Below, in pieces: positions 45,199-54,669 of a stretch of 64,000 nucleotides of DNA (positions within the stretch are counted from its first letter, which is position 1; the number at the start of each line of letters is the position of its first letter). Made by a program: the position numbers and the translations under genes. This DNA comes from Runella rosea (GTDB lineage: Bacteria > Bacteroidota > Bacteroidia > Cytophagales > Spirosomataceae). The notes beneath the pieces are model-generated. The model was not told the origin of the DNA, searched no databases, and saw only the letters and a program-made list of their open reading frames with translations. The stretch lies in assembly GCF_003325355.1 (NCBI RefSeq), contig NZ_CP030850.1, positions 6,523,001-6,587,000 of the forward strand, given 5' to 3'.

Positions 45199-45711
45199 AT
45201 GATTATCAGAAAATCTACCTTGGAAGACTTACCTTCCATTCTGCAACTGTATAAAGATGTAGCCCGTATTTCGGGCGGAATTGCCCGCAAAGAACACGAA
45301 ATTTCGGAAGCGTATATTCTAAACTTCTTGACCAAAAGTCTCGCCAATGGCTGCTCAATGGTAGCCGAAGATAATGGGAAAGTGGTAGCCGAAGTGCATA
45401 CGTACTCTTTGGGAATCGAATGTTTTAAGCACCTGTTTGGCGATACTACCATTTGTGTACATCCTGATTATCAGGGAAAAGGCCTGGGGAAAAAAGTGTT
45501 TTCGACCTTGCTGGACTATGTGAGCAATGAGCGTAAGGATATTTTGCGGGTAGAGCTGCATGCCCGCGAAAGTAATGCTGCGGCCATCGAATTATATAAA
45601 AAACTGGGTTTCAGCGTCGAAGGACGCGCCGTGGGGCGCGTCCTTGACCCTGACGGCCGCATCGTTGCCGATGTGCCGATGGGGTGGTTGAACCCTAATT
45701 TTGTACAATAA
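45199..45711 (+). CDS. GNAT family N-acetyltransferase
   Basis: 170 residues. The acetyl-CoA loop is VHPDYQGKGLGKKVFSTLL, followed by ELHARESNAAAIELYKKLGFSVEGR, the standard motif A and B of the family. The substrate cannot be told. The stop lies six bases from the convergent alpha/beta hydrolase stop. Confidence 0.92.
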   Translation: MIIRKSTLEDLPSILQLYKDVARISGGIARKEHEISEAYILNFLTKSLANGCSMVAEDNGKVVAEVHTYSLGIECFKHLFGDTTICVHPDYQGKGLGKKVFSTLLDYVSNERKDILRVELHARESNAAAIELYKKLGFSVEGRAVGRVLDPDGRIVADVPMGWLNPNFVQ

Positions 45712-45717
45712 TCCCTT

Positions 45718-46554
45718 TTATTCCATAACGGGTACCGGCTGCTGAATAAACGCCGCCAAGTCGTGGTTTAATTGGGGCCAGTTGGTGTAGAAAAAGCCGT
45801 GGGGGGCGTCTTCGTACGGGATAAGTTGCGAACCAGCAATGCCTGCGTGCAAGATTTTGGCGGTAATATCAAAAGGTACGATTTTATCGCCCGTACCGTG
45901 GATAATCAACGTAGGAACATCAATGGAGGCCAATTCTTCGCTTAAATCGGCTTGACTAAACGTAAGAATGCAGTTGATGAAAGCCCGAGGCGATGATTTC
46001 ATGGTTAACCAGTGAAACCAATCCATGAGTTTGCTGCTCAGGGGTGAACTGATGATTGTAGCCCCAAAAAAGTCCTTCGAAAAAGATTCCATAAAGGCAG
46101 CGCGGTCTTCAATGGCGTTTTCAATCATACCGTCAAACACTGATTTTTCAACGCCTTCTTCAAAGGCGGGCGTTTTTAGTAAACGCGGGGCTGCGGCTCC
46201 GAGCAAAACTAATTTTGCGATGCGATTGCTGCCGTGCCTGCTGATATAACGAATGGCTTCGGCGCCTCCCATCGAAAAACCGACCAACACAACATTGTGT
46301 AAATCAAGTTCTTCAAAAACAGCCTGTAAATCATCGGCGAGCGTGTCATAATCGTAGCCCGCCCAAGGTTTGTCAGATTGTCCAAAGCCACGGCGGTCAA
46401 TCAGGATGCAGCGATAATCGTTGCCCAGTTGATTGATTTGGTATTCAAACATTTCGTGGCTAAGTGGCCAACCGTGCAAAAAAACGACGGGTTGTCCCTG
46501 GCCCCAGTCTTCAACGTGGAGCTGTACATTGGGTGCGGTGGTTATTTTGGGCAT
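45718..46554 (-). CDS. Alpha/beta hydrolase (chloroperoxidase-like)
   Basis: 278 residues. Oxyanion region VVFLHGWPLSHEMF, nucleophile elbow GFSMGG, Asp in IHGTGDKIVPF and His in EDAPHGFF give a complete triad. The pattern fits the non-heme chloroperoxidase/esterase group. Cytosolic, no signal. Substrate unknown. Confidence 0.9.
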   Translation of the reverse strand: MPKITTAPNVQLHVEDWGQGQPVVFLHGWPLSHEMFEYQINQLGNDYRCILIDRRGFGQSDKPWAGYDYDTLADDLQAVFEELDLHNVVLVGFSMGGAEAIRYISRHGSNRIAKLVLLGAAAPRLLKTPAFEEGVEKSVFDGMIENAIEDRAAFMESFSKDFFGATIISSPLSSKLMDWFHWLTMKSSPRAFINCILTFSQADLSEELASIDVPTLIIHGTGDKIVPFDITAKILHAGIAGSQLIPYEDAPHGFFYTNWPQLNHDLAAFIQQPVPVME

Positions 46555-46650
46555 AATAGAACGAAGTTAATGGCAGTCTGTAGGAACAAACTGCGGTTGA
46601 AACAATAGTTCTATTTCCGTGAAATAAGTATGCCTCCCATGATAACGGTA

Positions 46651-46686
46651 AAAAAATCCCCAACTTTGACCAAGTTGGGGATTTTA
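46651..46686 (-). terminator. Intrinsic terminator after the lipoyl E2 gene
   Basis: AAAATCCCCAACTT (46653-46666) and AAGTTGGGGATTTT (46672-46685) with a five-base loop. On the minus strand it lies 30 bases after the E2 stop. Confidence 0.9.
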
Positions 46687-46715
46687 AATTGAATCAATAA
46701 ATGCACCGCTTTTCT

Positions 46716-48077
46716 TTAGAAAGGCGAGCGTTTTAGGTCAAATTTTTCTAAATAATCAGAAACACGTTTCACAAACATTCCGCCCAATGCACCATCAACC
46801 ACGCGGTGGTCATACGAATGCGAAATATACATCATACTCCGCACCCCAATTACGTCACCTTGGGGTGTTTCAATCACCACGGGGCGTTTTTGAATAGCAC
46901 CAAAGGCCATAATAGCTACCTGTGGTTGCAGAATAATGGGGGTTCCCATGATGTTTCCGAAACTGCCGATATTTGAAACCGTGTAGGTCCCGCCCGCGAG
47001 GTCGTCGGGAGTAAGTTTATTTTGACGGGCACGATTGGCCAGTTCGTTCACTTTTTTGGCTAATCCAATCAGGCTGTACTGGTCAGCATTATGGATGACG
47101 GGCACAATGAGATTCCCGCTGGGCAATGCCACCGCCATACCGACGTTTATATCCCGTTTTTTGATAATGTTTTCTCCCTCTACCGAAATATTAATCAACG
47201 GAAAATCTTTGATGGCCTTCACCACGGCTTCTATCAAAATCGGTGTGAAGGTGATGCCTTCGCCCGTTTGTTTTTTGAATTCATCCTTGATTTGATTCCG
47301 CCAAAGAACAACGTTGGTCATATCGGTTTCCACAAACGAGGATACGTGGGCCGAAATACGCTGTGATTCCAGCATCCGCTCCGCAATGACGCGCCGCATT
47401 CGGTCCATCGGAATAATCTCGATGCCAGTTTTGCGAATCGACGCAGGCGATTGCGGACTACTGGTATGGGGTGTTTCTTGGGCAACACCTACGTTTTGGG
47501 CAGATGTGAGATTTTGGGTAGACTCAAGGCTCTGGGCAGACGCAAGGCCTGCTCCTACGGGGTGGTGTTTCCTTTCTTCCAAATACCCCAAAATATCTTT
47601 TTTCGTCACGCGGCTATCGGTGCCAGTTCCCGCAATTCGGTCAAGTTCTTGACGGGAAATACCTTCGGTTTGGGCAATGTTGAGCACCAAAGGAGAGTAA
47701 AAACGCCCGCTTGAAGGAACCTCCACTGGGGATTGGATAGGGGAAGTTACCAACGATTGGAATTGGGTTTCCAACGCAAGGGCTTCTTCTGGAACCTCTG
47801 CGGGGGGCGTTGGTGAACCGTTTTGGGGCGTAGTGACTTCTGTTTCGATGCGCATTACGATGTTTCCGATGGCCACGACGTCGCCGTCTTTAACCAATAT
47901 TTCTTTGATAACGCCGCTGTAAGGGCTGGGCACTTCGGTGTCTACTTTGTCGGTAGCTACTTCCATCACCGAATCATCGGATTCGACAGCATCACCTACT
48001 TTTTTCAGGATGCTAATGATGGTACACTCCATGACGCTTTCTCCCATTCGGGGCATCACCATTTCTACAATTGCCAT
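46716..48077 (-). CDS. Lipoyl-dependent dihydrolipoamide acyltransferase (E2)
   Basis: 453 residues. N-terminal lipoyl domain with the lipoylated Lys in EVATDKVDTEVPS, a Pro/Ala/Ser linker, a peripheral subunit-binding domain (YSPLVLNIAQTEGIS...VTKKDILGYL), a second low-complexity linker, and the catalytic core with YDHRVVDGALGG (His and Asp). Acyl transfer in a 2-oxo acid dehydrogenase complex. The DKVDTE form and the core favour branched-chain or 2-oxoglutarate-type over pyruvate E2, but the sequence alone does not settle it. The second linker holds tandem 18-base repeats and a REP-like element. Confidence 0.92.
   Translation of the reverse strand: MAIVEMVMPRMGESVMECTIISILKKVGDAVESDDSVMEVATDKVDTEVPSPYSGVIKEILVKDGDVVAIGNIVMRIETEVTTPQNGSPTPPAEVPEEALALETQFQSLVTSPIQSPVEVPSSGRFYSPLVLNIAQTEGISRQELDRIAGTGTDSRVTKKDILGYLEERKHHPVGAGLASAQSLESTQNLTSAQNVGVAQETPHTSSPQSPASIRKTGIEIIPMDRMRRVIAERMLESQRISAHVSSFVETDMTNVVLWRNQIKDEFKKQTGEGITFTPILIEAVVKAIKDFPLINISVEGENIIKKRDINVGMAVALPSGNLIVPVIHNADQYSLIGLAKKVNELANRARQNKLTPDDLAGGTYTVSNIGSFGNIMGTPIILQPQVAIMAFGAIQKRPVVIETPQGDVIGVRSMMYISHSYDHRVVDGALGGMFVKRVSDYLEKFDLKRSPF
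47475..47546 (-). repeat. Four tandem 18-base repeats in the E2 linker
   Basis: Units encode LASAQS, LESTQN, LTSAQN and VGVAQE. Each has a core close to TCTGCCCA at the same place. The repeats keep frame and lengthen the flexible linker before the catalytic core. Confidence 0.8.
47533..47558 (-). repeat. REP-like element shared with dnaX
   Basis: The minus strand reads GTAGGAGCAGG followed by CTTGCGTCTGCCCA. dnaX at 968-1009 reads GTAGGGGCAGG, a 16-base insert, then CTTGCGTCTGCTCA. Both encode V-G-A-G ... L-A-S-A-Q in the linkers of unrelated proteins. Confidence 0.6.
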
Positions 48078-48125
48078 TTGTTTTCGTATTAATTCCTATT
48101 CCAAACGCTCAAATAATCAATGATT

Positions 48126-49370
48126 TTATAGACCTAGCAGTTGTTTGCGCAACAGGTTGAGTAAATAAACGCCGGTATATTGGATGTTTTGTTCGCGAAA
48201 TTTTCCAAGTTGTAATTTTTGGGTTACGGTGCCGTTGGGGCCTGCGCTGGCAATCCAGATGGTACCCACGGGTTTTTCGTCGGTGCCGCCGTCGGGACCT
48301 GCAATTCCGCTGGCCGCGATGCCATAAGTGGTGTTGAGCCGTTGGCGCACCCCTTCGGCCATTTCAACGACGGTTTGTTCGCTTACCGCCCCAAACTCCG
48401 CCAATGTGCTAGGCTTAACGCCCAATTCAGCTATTTTGACTTCGTTGCTGTAACTGATTACGCCCCCCACAAAATACGCTGACGAGCCAGGCACTTTCGT
48501 TATCAAATGCGATGCATAGCCGCCCGTACAGCTTTCGGCGGTAGATAGGGTTTGGCCACGCTCTTTTAGGATTCTTCCCACCACGGTTTCAATTTCGTCG
48601 TTGTCATACCCAAAAACGTTGACATCAATCAGTGGCAATACTTTTTCGACTTCGGCTTGGGTCTCTTTTTTGAGTTGCTCCAAGTCGGTGCCCGTTGCGG
48701 TGAGGCGAAGACGGACTTGCCCAAAATTGGGTAAATACGCCAATTTGATGTGAGATGGCAGGTTATCTTCCCAATCGGCGATGCGCTCGGCCAAAAAAGA
48801 TTCTCCAATACCGATGGTGCGGAGCATTTTATGATAAATGATAGGTGTCTCAAAAAAAGCTTGCAATTTGGGCAGGAGCGTGTGCGTCATGAGGTTTTTC
48901 ATTTCAAACGGCACGCCGGGCATGGAGATAAATACCTTACCGTTGCGCTCAAACCACATGCCTGGAGCGGTTCCCCAACGATTGGCAATATAAGTGCAAT
49001 TGTTGGGCACTGCTGCCTGCAAACGATTCAGTTCGGTCATTGGACGCCCTCTTTTCTCAAAAAAAGCGGTGATGAATGCCAATGCTTCTTCGTTGATAGA
49101 GAGTTCGGTATCGAAATAAGTACAGAGTGTTTTTTTTGTAATGTCGTCTTTGGTAGGTCCGAGCCCACCCGTAATTAGAATTACATCTGCCCGGCTTTCG
49201 GCTTCGGCAAGGATTTCTAAGATAGCCTGTTCATCGTCTCCAACTGACGATTTTCGGATGGTTCGAATCCCGATGTTGGTCAATTCGGTGCTAATCCACT
49301 GGGTATTAGTATCGGTAATCTGTCCAAACAATATTTCGTCGCCAATCGTAATTACTTCTGCTTTGACCAT
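48126..49370 (-). CDS. cinA: CinA family nicotinamide-nucleotide amidohydrolase
   Basis: 414 residues, two-domain form. N-terminal MoCF-like domain (AEVITIGDEILFGQITDTN; ITGGLGPTKDD) and C-terminal CinA/PncC domain (STAESCTGGYASHLI; YSNEVK; GIAGPDGGT). PncC removes the amide of nicotinamide mononucleotide in NAD recycling; the name comes from competence loci. Lies 48 bases upstream of the E2 gene on the same strand and could share its transcript. Confidence 0.94.
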   Translation of the reverse strand: MVKAEVITIGDEILFGQITDTNTQWISTELTNIGIRTIRKSSVGDDEQAILEILAEAESRADVILITGGLGPTKDDITKKTLCTYFDTELSINEEALAFITAFFEKRGRPMTELNRLQAAVPNNCTYIANRWGTAPGMWFERNGKVFISMPGVPFEMKNLMTHTLLPKLQAFFETPIIYHKMLRTIGIGESFLAERIADWEDNLPSHIKLAYLPNFGQVRLRLTATGTDLEQLKKETQAEVEKVLPLIDVNVFGYDNDEIETVVGRILKERGQTLSTAESCTGGYASHLITKVPGSSAYFVGGVISYSNEVKIAELGVKPSTLAEFGAVSEQTVVEMAEGVRQRLNTTYGIAASGIAGPDGGTDEKPVGTIWIASAGPNGTVTQKLQLGKFREQNIQYTGVYLLNLLRKQLLGL

Positions 49371-49463
49371 GTATTCAATTTTTTGTCAAAGTTAGCCAAA
49401 ATTCTGTTTTGGTAGGAACGTTGGCCTTCCTATACCGCATATTGTTCAAATCTTTTTGGTCGT

Positions 49464-49814
49464 TTAATCTTTCTCCGTATTGGCTAGAATTAAGGCCCCT
49501 CCCGCAATGCCGAGGTCTTTAAGAAGGCTCCCCATTGCCTTTTCATTCCCTTCCAAAAAACTGGGCAAGTGTACAAAAATTGCAAATGAGATAAGCATAA
49601 TGGCGAGTAGAATCGCGGCGGTTCTCGCCCATTTTTGCAAGATGATTGCCAAAGCAGCGGCCAGTAATGCAATGCCCGTGATGTAAACCCAAACGATACC
49701 TCCAGGTAAGTAAGCAGGGACCATTGCGGATACATTGCCAGCATTCATAAGATGGAACACGCCAAAAATCGCCATTGGGATTGCCAGCAACAGACGGCCG
49801 AGCGTTGAAAGCAT
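49464..49814 (-). CDS. DoxX-like membrane protein
   Basis: 116 residues from the ATG at 49814 (MLSTLGRLLL), preferred to 49856. Four hydrophobic helices in the DoxX pattern: RLLLAIPMAIFGVFHLM, VWVYITGIALLAAALAII, AAILLAIMLISFAIFV and a last helix with LKDLGIAGGALILA. DoxX proteins are small inner-membrane proteins often tied to thiol stress. Partner not seen. Confidence 0.82.
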   Translation of the reverse strand: MLSTLGRLLLAIPMAIFGVFHLMNAGNVSAMVPAYLPGGIVWVYITGIALLAAALAIILQKWARTAAILLAIMLISFAIFVHLPSFLEGNEKAMGSLLKDLGIAGGALILANTEKD

Positions 49815-50094
49815 ACTTGTGTAAGGTTTAGGGTGAAAGAAGGATAAAGCAGGCAAAAATAAGTGTAATTACATCTGATTACTTAAATATAAAAATAAAA
49901 ATTATAAATATATTGAGAAAAAAGGAGTAAAGTTAACTTTTTAGGATAGATAAAGGAGGCTTATTCGGGTGGTTTTACCGCTTAATAAACATTTACACCG
50001 TTCTTGGAATGTTTTATTATCTTCATCCTTAAAGCTTTGTAATACGTCGCTTAATCTGGTATTTTCGTTCAAAATTTAAACCTTAACTATCCTC

Positions 50095-51000
50095 ATGATT
50101 ACATTTATTATCATTGTCGTTTTGGCCCTGCTTATAGTGTTAATGACGGTCAAAGTTGTACCTCAACAAACGGCCTACGTGGTTGAACGTCTCGGTAAAT
50201 TTCATGCCGTGTTGCAGCCAGGTATCAACTTCATTATTCCTTTTTTTGACCGTACGGCCTATAAGCACAGTTTGAAAGAGAAAGCTATTGACATTCCTGA
50301 GCAGATTTGTATCACTCGCGACAACGTTCAGGTACGGGTAGACGGGGTGCTTTTTTTACAGGTGATTGACCCGCAACGTGCTTCTTACGGAATCGGAGAT
50401 TATATTTTTGGGGTAACGCAATTGGCCCAAACCACCATGCGTTCAGAAATGGGTAAGATTGATTTAGATAAAACATTTGAAGAACGGACAACGGTCAATC
50501 AGGCTGTGGTTCATGCCATTGATGAAGCGGCGATTGGCTGGGGTGTAAAAATGTTGCGGTATGAAATTAAAAATATCACCCCTCCGCAAAGCGTATTGCA
50601 TGCCATGGAAAAGCAAATGCAGGCCGAACGTGAACGTCGTGCGTTGATTTTGCAATCAGACGGTGAAAAAATGGCCGCCGTTAACGTAGCCGAAGGCCAA
50701 AAGCAAAAGGTGGTATTGGAGTCAGAAGCATTGAAAACGCGTCAGATTAACGAGGCAGAAGGACAAGCCGCCGCTATTATGTCGGTAGCGGATGCCACCG
50801 CCGAAAGTATCCGGGTCGTGGCCGCCGCCATTCAGGAAAAAGGCGGAATGGATGCCGTACAACTCAAAGTGGCGGAGCAAATGGTACAGCAGTTCGGAAA
50901 CTTAGCTAAATCGACCAATACAATGATTTTGCCAGCCAATTTTGGAGACATGGCCTCGATGATTGCGGCGGCCATGAGCGTAGTAAAACAACAGAAGTAA
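50095..51000 (+). CDS. SPFH/band-7 (stomatin-like) membrane protein
   Basis: 301 residues. One N-terminal membrane helix, then the SPFH domain (VVPQQTAYVVERLGKFHAVL; GINFIIPFFDR; DNVQVRVDGVLFLQV) and a long Ala/Glu/Gln coiled coil (KQMQAERERRA to AEGQAAAIMSVADATA). Such proteins (QmcA, paraslipin) oligomerise in membrane microdomains and control FtsH-type proteases. The NfeD gene 47 bases downstream is the usual partner. Confidence 0.93.
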   Translation: MITFIIIVVLALLIVLMTVKVVPQQTAYVVERLGKFHAVLQPGINFIIPFFDRTAYKHSLKEKAIDIPEQICITRDNVQVRVDGVLFLQVIDPQRASYGIGDYIFGVTQLAQTTMRSEMGKIDLDKTFEERTTVNQAVVHAIDEAAIGWGVKMLRYEIKNITPPQSVLHAMEKQMQAERERRALILQSDGEKMAAVNVAEGQKQKVVLESEALKTRQINEAEGQAAAIMSVADATAESIRVVAAAIQEKGGMDAVQLKVAEQMVQQFGNLAKSTNTMILPANFGDMASMIAAAMSVVKQQK

Positions 51001-51047
51001 TCAATTGGGCTAGAATGGCCCGCAGCGTATAAATTTCTATAAATCAG

Positions 51048-51491
51048 ATGGATTCGATACAGATTTGGGTAATAGTTGGAGTCGCTATGCTGATAGCAGA
51101 GCTACTTTCGGTAACGTTTGTTTTCTTGTTTTTGAGTGTTGGGGCATTTGTGACCGCCATTTTATCATGGACAGGTCTTACGCCAACAGTCAATTCCCAG
51201 CTTTTCTGTTTTTCGGTGGTTTCGGTGCTTTCATTGTTGGCTTTGCGAAAACCGTTACTTCAGTTTTCGCGCCGCAAAAATAAGTCGCTCGAATACTCTG
51301 AATACGTAGGCGACAAAGCCACGGTAGTGCAAACGATTCCCTCTGATGGAGAGGGGCGGGTTTTTTACCGTGGAACCGAATGGATTGCTTTGACCCAAAA
51401 AGGGCATCCTATCGCGATGGGTTCGTCGGTGGTCATTAAACAACTTGATGGCATTAAATTGATTGTTTCGGAGCCAGAAACTGCAGAATAA
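51048..51491 (+). CDS. NfeD-like membrane protein
   Basis: 147 residues. N-terminal three hydrophobic helices followed by the C-terminal OB-fold of NfeD (SEYVGDKATVVQTIPSDGEGRV; YRGTEWIAL; IAMGSSVVIKQLDGIKLIV). This short form, lacking the ClpP-like protease domain, is the usual mate of stomatin-like proteins such as the one encoded just upstream. Confidence 0.9.
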   Translation: MDSIQIWVIVGVAMLIAELLSVTFVFLFLSVGAFVTAILSWTGLTPTVNSQLFCFSVVSVLSLLALRKPLLQFSRRKNKSLEYSEYVGDKATVVQTIPSDGEGRVFYRGTEWIALTQKGHPIAMGSSVVIKQLDGIKLIVSEPETAE

Positions 51492-51517
51492 AATAAAGCA
51501 TTTTATTGCTTAAAAAT

Positions 51518-51548
51518 AAGAGGCGACACCAAACGGTGCCGCCTCTTT
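51518..51548. terminator. Bidirectional intrinsic terminator
   Basis: AAGAGGCG-A-CACC and GGTG-C-CGCCTCTTT form a 12-pair stem with one mismatch and a four-base loop. It separates the NfeD gene from the convergent oxidoreductase gene. Confidence 0.88.
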
Positions 51549-51588
51549 ATGTAATGTTATTCGCTTACAGATTACACTGTTGTACTTC

Positions 51589-52920
51589 TTAGTACTTAAA
51601 CGGCTTTCCACCCGCCAATACTTCCTGCGTTTTTTCATCGAATGTCACGCGCTGACCAGTACGGTAGGCGGCGTTGGCCATAATAGTAGCAATGGAGTGC
51701 TGATATCCTGCTTCAATCGGCGCATTGGGCTGCTTGCGGCTGCGCACGCACTCCATCCAGTTTTTGATGTGATTGAAAGTCAATGGGTCGCCCCCAGTGT
51801 TGGCGTCAGTCGCTACTTTTATACCTTCGAGCTTAGTTGAAGCTACTAAGTTTGCTTTCAGACCCATCGCGGCAGCTTCGCGCTCACGCAAACCACCCGT
51901 TGAGCTGATTTCGTTGGTATCCAAGTTAATCATACCACCGTTTGAGTAATACAATTCCTTGGTTTCGCCCGCAGAATTGGAGAAACGGCTGGTAAATTGT
52001 ACTTGGAAGCCCGAAGTGGGGTCGTTGGCTGGGCCATAATCAAACACGACCGTGAGGGTATCTGGATTGGTCCGGCCATCTTTCCACTGATAAATCCCGC
52101 CGTTGGCTACGGCAGAACGTGGATGTGACAATCCGCTGAACCAGTGTACTGTATCAATTTGGTGGCTCATCCATTGGCCTGGGATACCCGATGAATACGG
52201 CCAAAATAGACGATACTCAAGGTATTTGCGGGGGTCAAAGGCCACTTTGGGGCGATTCAATTGGTACCGTACCCAGTCTACATCCGATTCTTTCAAATCT
52301 TTGGTCAATTCTGGTCGGCGCCAACGGCCTGGTTGGTTGACGTTCCACATCAATTCTACCATGACGATAGGGCCGAATTTGCCTGATTTAATAAATTCGT
52401 CGGCGGCCCAGTAGTTTTCACCGCTGCGGCGTTGCGACCCGATTTGCACGATTTTTCCAGAAGCTTTTACGGCCTTCAATACGGCACGGTTGTCTTCCAT
52501 GGTTTCGGATAAAGGTTTTTCGGCGTATACATCGCAACCAGCCTGCACGGCCTCAATGGTATGAAGGGCGTGCTGAAAGTCGGCGGTGCTCATAAACACA
52601 GCATCCACCATTTTGGCATCGTACATTTCTTCGTTATTGCGGAAAACCTTTACGTTACCTCCCAATTGCTTGTCTAAATAGGCTTTCCCTTCGTCACGAC
52701 GGCGATTCCAGATATCGGAAAGCGACGTGATTTCAAAGTTCATACCTTTAGACAATTCTTTGAAAGGGCCTACGTGTGAAGCGCGGTGGCGATCAGAAAA
52801 ACCCACGACACCTACCCGTACGCGGTCATTGGCGCCGATGATTTTAGAATAGCTCGTGGTCGACATTGCGGTCGCGGCACTTGCTAAAATAGATTTTTGT
52901 ATAAATTCTCTGCGTTGCAT
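51589..52920 (-). CDS. Gfo/Idh/MocA family oxidoreductase (secreted)
   Basis: 443 residues from the ATG at 52920 (MQRREFIQKSIL), a twin-arginine-like export signal; the frame upstream to 53016 lacks family likeness. Rossmann motif VGVVGFSDRH, EKP motif (VYAEKPLSE) and the substrate-side IPGQWMSHQIDTVHWFSG with conserved His. Members next to DUF1080 genes oxidise sugars, often at C3. Lies downstream of the DUF1080 gene but past a terminator, so it may have its own promoter. Confidence 0.9.
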   Translation of the reverse strand: MQRREFIQKSILASAATAMSTTSYSKIIGANDRVRVGVVGFSDRHRASHVGPFKELSKGMNFEITSLSDIWNRRRDEGKAYLDKQLGGNVKVFRNNEEMYDAKMVDAVFMSTADFQHALHTIEAVQAGCDVYAEKPLSETMEDNRAVLKAVKASGKIVQIGSQRRSGENYWAADEFIKSGKFGPIVMVELMWNVNQPGRWRRPELTKDLKESDVDWVRYQLNRPKVAFDPRKYLEYRLFWPYSSGIPGQWMSHQIDTVHWFSGLSHPRSAVANGGIYQWKDGRTNPDTLTVVFDYGPANDPTSGFQVQFTSRFSNSAGETKELYYSNGGMINLDTNEISSTGGLREREAAAMGLKANLVASTKLEGIKVATDANTGGDPLTFNHIKNWMECVRSRKQPNAPIEAGYQHSIATIMANAAYRTGQRVTFDEKTQEVLAGGKPFKY

Positions 52921-53053
52921 TGTAAAACAGGTTTTAAGTATAAAGGCACTTAATTCTTTTCCATACCCCAAAACTCCGTTTTTTTTCTCAAATCGGCAAC
53001 TGCCAGAAACGCACACCTTGCTGATTGCCAGAATAAACCGCCTTGAAGGAATT

Positions 53054-53083
53054 AAAAAGCCACCGTATCAGGTGGCTTTTTTT
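53054..53083 (-). terminator. Intrinsic terminator after the DUF1080 gene
   Basis: AAAAAGCCACC and GGTGGCTTTTTTT with a six-base loop. On the minus strand it follows the DUF1080 stop by 15 bases. Confidence 0.9.
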
Positions 53084-53097
53084 GGGTAATTAAATAT

Positions 53098-54531
53098 TTA
53101 TTTTAACTCCCTAATTTTGATACTGCGGTACATGACAAGGTCGCCGTGGTCTTGCAACAAAATGGGGCCTTTGGGGGCTGAACCAAATTTGTCGCCCCAA
53201 ACGGCGTATTTGCTGCGCTGTACGAGGGCTTTGTAAAAGTCTGAGTTGCGGTTGTATTCCACTACTTTGAATCCGTTGAGGTAGTGCTCTACATGATTGT
53301 TGGGATAGACCACGATGCGTCCCTGATTCCAATCACCGATTTTTTTAACAGCGCCTCTGCGGTAGCCCGTTTTGTCGGCAGGAATGAGATCGTACAGCGA
53401 GCCAATGGTGCGGTTGCCACCAGCACCCATTTTGGCGTCGGGGTGTTTGGCATCGTCCAACACCTGAAACTCCAGACCGATGGCCGAGCCTTTTTTGATG
53501 TAATCGGCGGGAACTGTCATCGGTTCACCTGGCTGAAATTCGTGGGTATATTGGAGCAATTCATTGACGAAGTATTTCACGCCCGAGTTGGCGCCTTCAG
53601 TCAGTTTGAAATCGAAAGTAAGTTCAAAAGCACCAAATTTTTCGGTGGTCAGGATATCACCGCCGTTGGTTGATTCAGCTCCGTTGCCTTTGTCCACGCT
53701 CAACACGCCGTCTTTGATGTTCCAGCCCCCTTTCGGAAATTCTGTTTTGTACGCACCACGCCACCCGTTGGTGGTTTTTCCATCCCACAACAAACGGATT
53801 CCCAAGGCTTTTTCTGGTTCAGAAACTGTGTTTGGAATCCAGTTTTCAATGCGAACGGTACTTGCAGGAGTCGGTTGCAGATTGGTGGTTTGAATTCGCA
53901 CGTTGCGCCAGCGTACCTGCTTGCCTTCATCTTCTTTGCGGTTTCCGATGGAATGAACCTGCAAACAAATGAATCCGCTCAAAGTCATGTCGTCGATTAC
54001 GTGACTGATTTCAACGCCGTTGACAAACGTCCGCAAGCTGGTTCCGATGGCTTCGATACGGTATTTGTTCCACTGATTGTTGCGCAAAAACACACCTCTG
54101 GACTTAGGGTTTACCTCTGGAACGTACAACCATCCACGGCGGGCCTCGTCGTAGATGCCGCCCGATAAGTCGCGGTCAGTGGCGTCAATTTCCGTTTGAT
54201 AGCCGTGTACGCGGCCATTGTTATAGTCGGGTTTTGACAATGACCGGAATTGAATGCCTGAGTTAAGTCCTTCATCGACGTTTACCTCGCACTCAAAAAT
54301 AAAATCGCCGTAGTCTTTTTCGGTGGTTAAGAAGGAGTTTGGGGTATTGGCTACGGCTGTTCCGACAATGACGCCGTCTTTCACTTCATATTTAGCCTGA
54401 CCGTTTAGCTGTTTCCAGCCTTTCAGGGTTTTTCCGTCAAAAAGTGATGTCCAAGCCGCTTTTTGGGCCTGAACCGCATCGAAAGAATGCAAAATCAGTA
54501 AAGTAAAGATTGCAAAAAGTGTCTTTTTCAT
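53098..54531 (-). CDS. Tandem DUF1080 (3-keto-disaccharide hydrolase-type) protein
   Basis: 477 residues with a signal peptide (ending VQAQ). Two copies of the DUF1080 beta-jelly-roll: [13 protein letters not shown]...GIQFRS at residues 26-220 and [11 protein letters not shown]...SGVKYFV at 250-475. Single-domain members cleave glycosides after the sugar has been oxidised to a 3-keto form, matching the Gfo/Idh/MocA enzyme encoded next. Periplasmic. The duplication may pair a catalytic and a binding unit. Confidence 0.9.
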   Translation of the reverse strand: MKKTLFAIFTLLILHSFDAVQAQKAAWTSLFDGKTLKGWKQLNGQAKYEVKDGVIVGTAVANTPNSFLTTEKDYGDFIFECEVNVDEGLNSGIQFRSLSKPDYNNGRVHGYQTEIDATDRDLSGGIYDEARRGWLYVPEVNPKSRGVFLRNNQWNKYRIEAIGTSLRTFVNGVEISHVIDDMTLSGFICLQVHSIGNRKEDEGKQVRWRNVRIQTTNLQPTPASTVRIENWIPNTVSEPEKALGIRLLWDGKTTNGWRGAYKTEFPKGGWNIKDGVLSVDKGNGAESTNGGDILTTEKFGAFELTFDFKLTEGANSGVKYFVNELLQYTHEFQPGEPMTVPADYIKKGSAIGLEFQVLDDAKHPDAKMGAGGNRTIGSLYDLIPADKTGYRRGAVKKIGDWNQGRIVVYPNNHVEHYLNGFKVVEYNRNSDFYKALVQRSKYAVWGDKFGSAPKGPILLQDHGDLVMYRSIKIRELK

Positions 54532-54669
54532 TTTTTAAATGGATGATTAAAATCAAATAAGTAAGAAGTTACCTGTTTCTAACGAAAAATTGAACGGAAT
54601 CTAGCGCTAAGTTACCCAACCGTTTTAATGCGCGATTGTGAAGCAAATGCTTGACTGCTAGTGGTATAG

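Noticed and set aside
48126-49370. cinA as proof of competence
   Set aside because: Despite its name, CinA/PncC is mainly an NAD-recycling enzyme. Only comEC and dprA support transformation.
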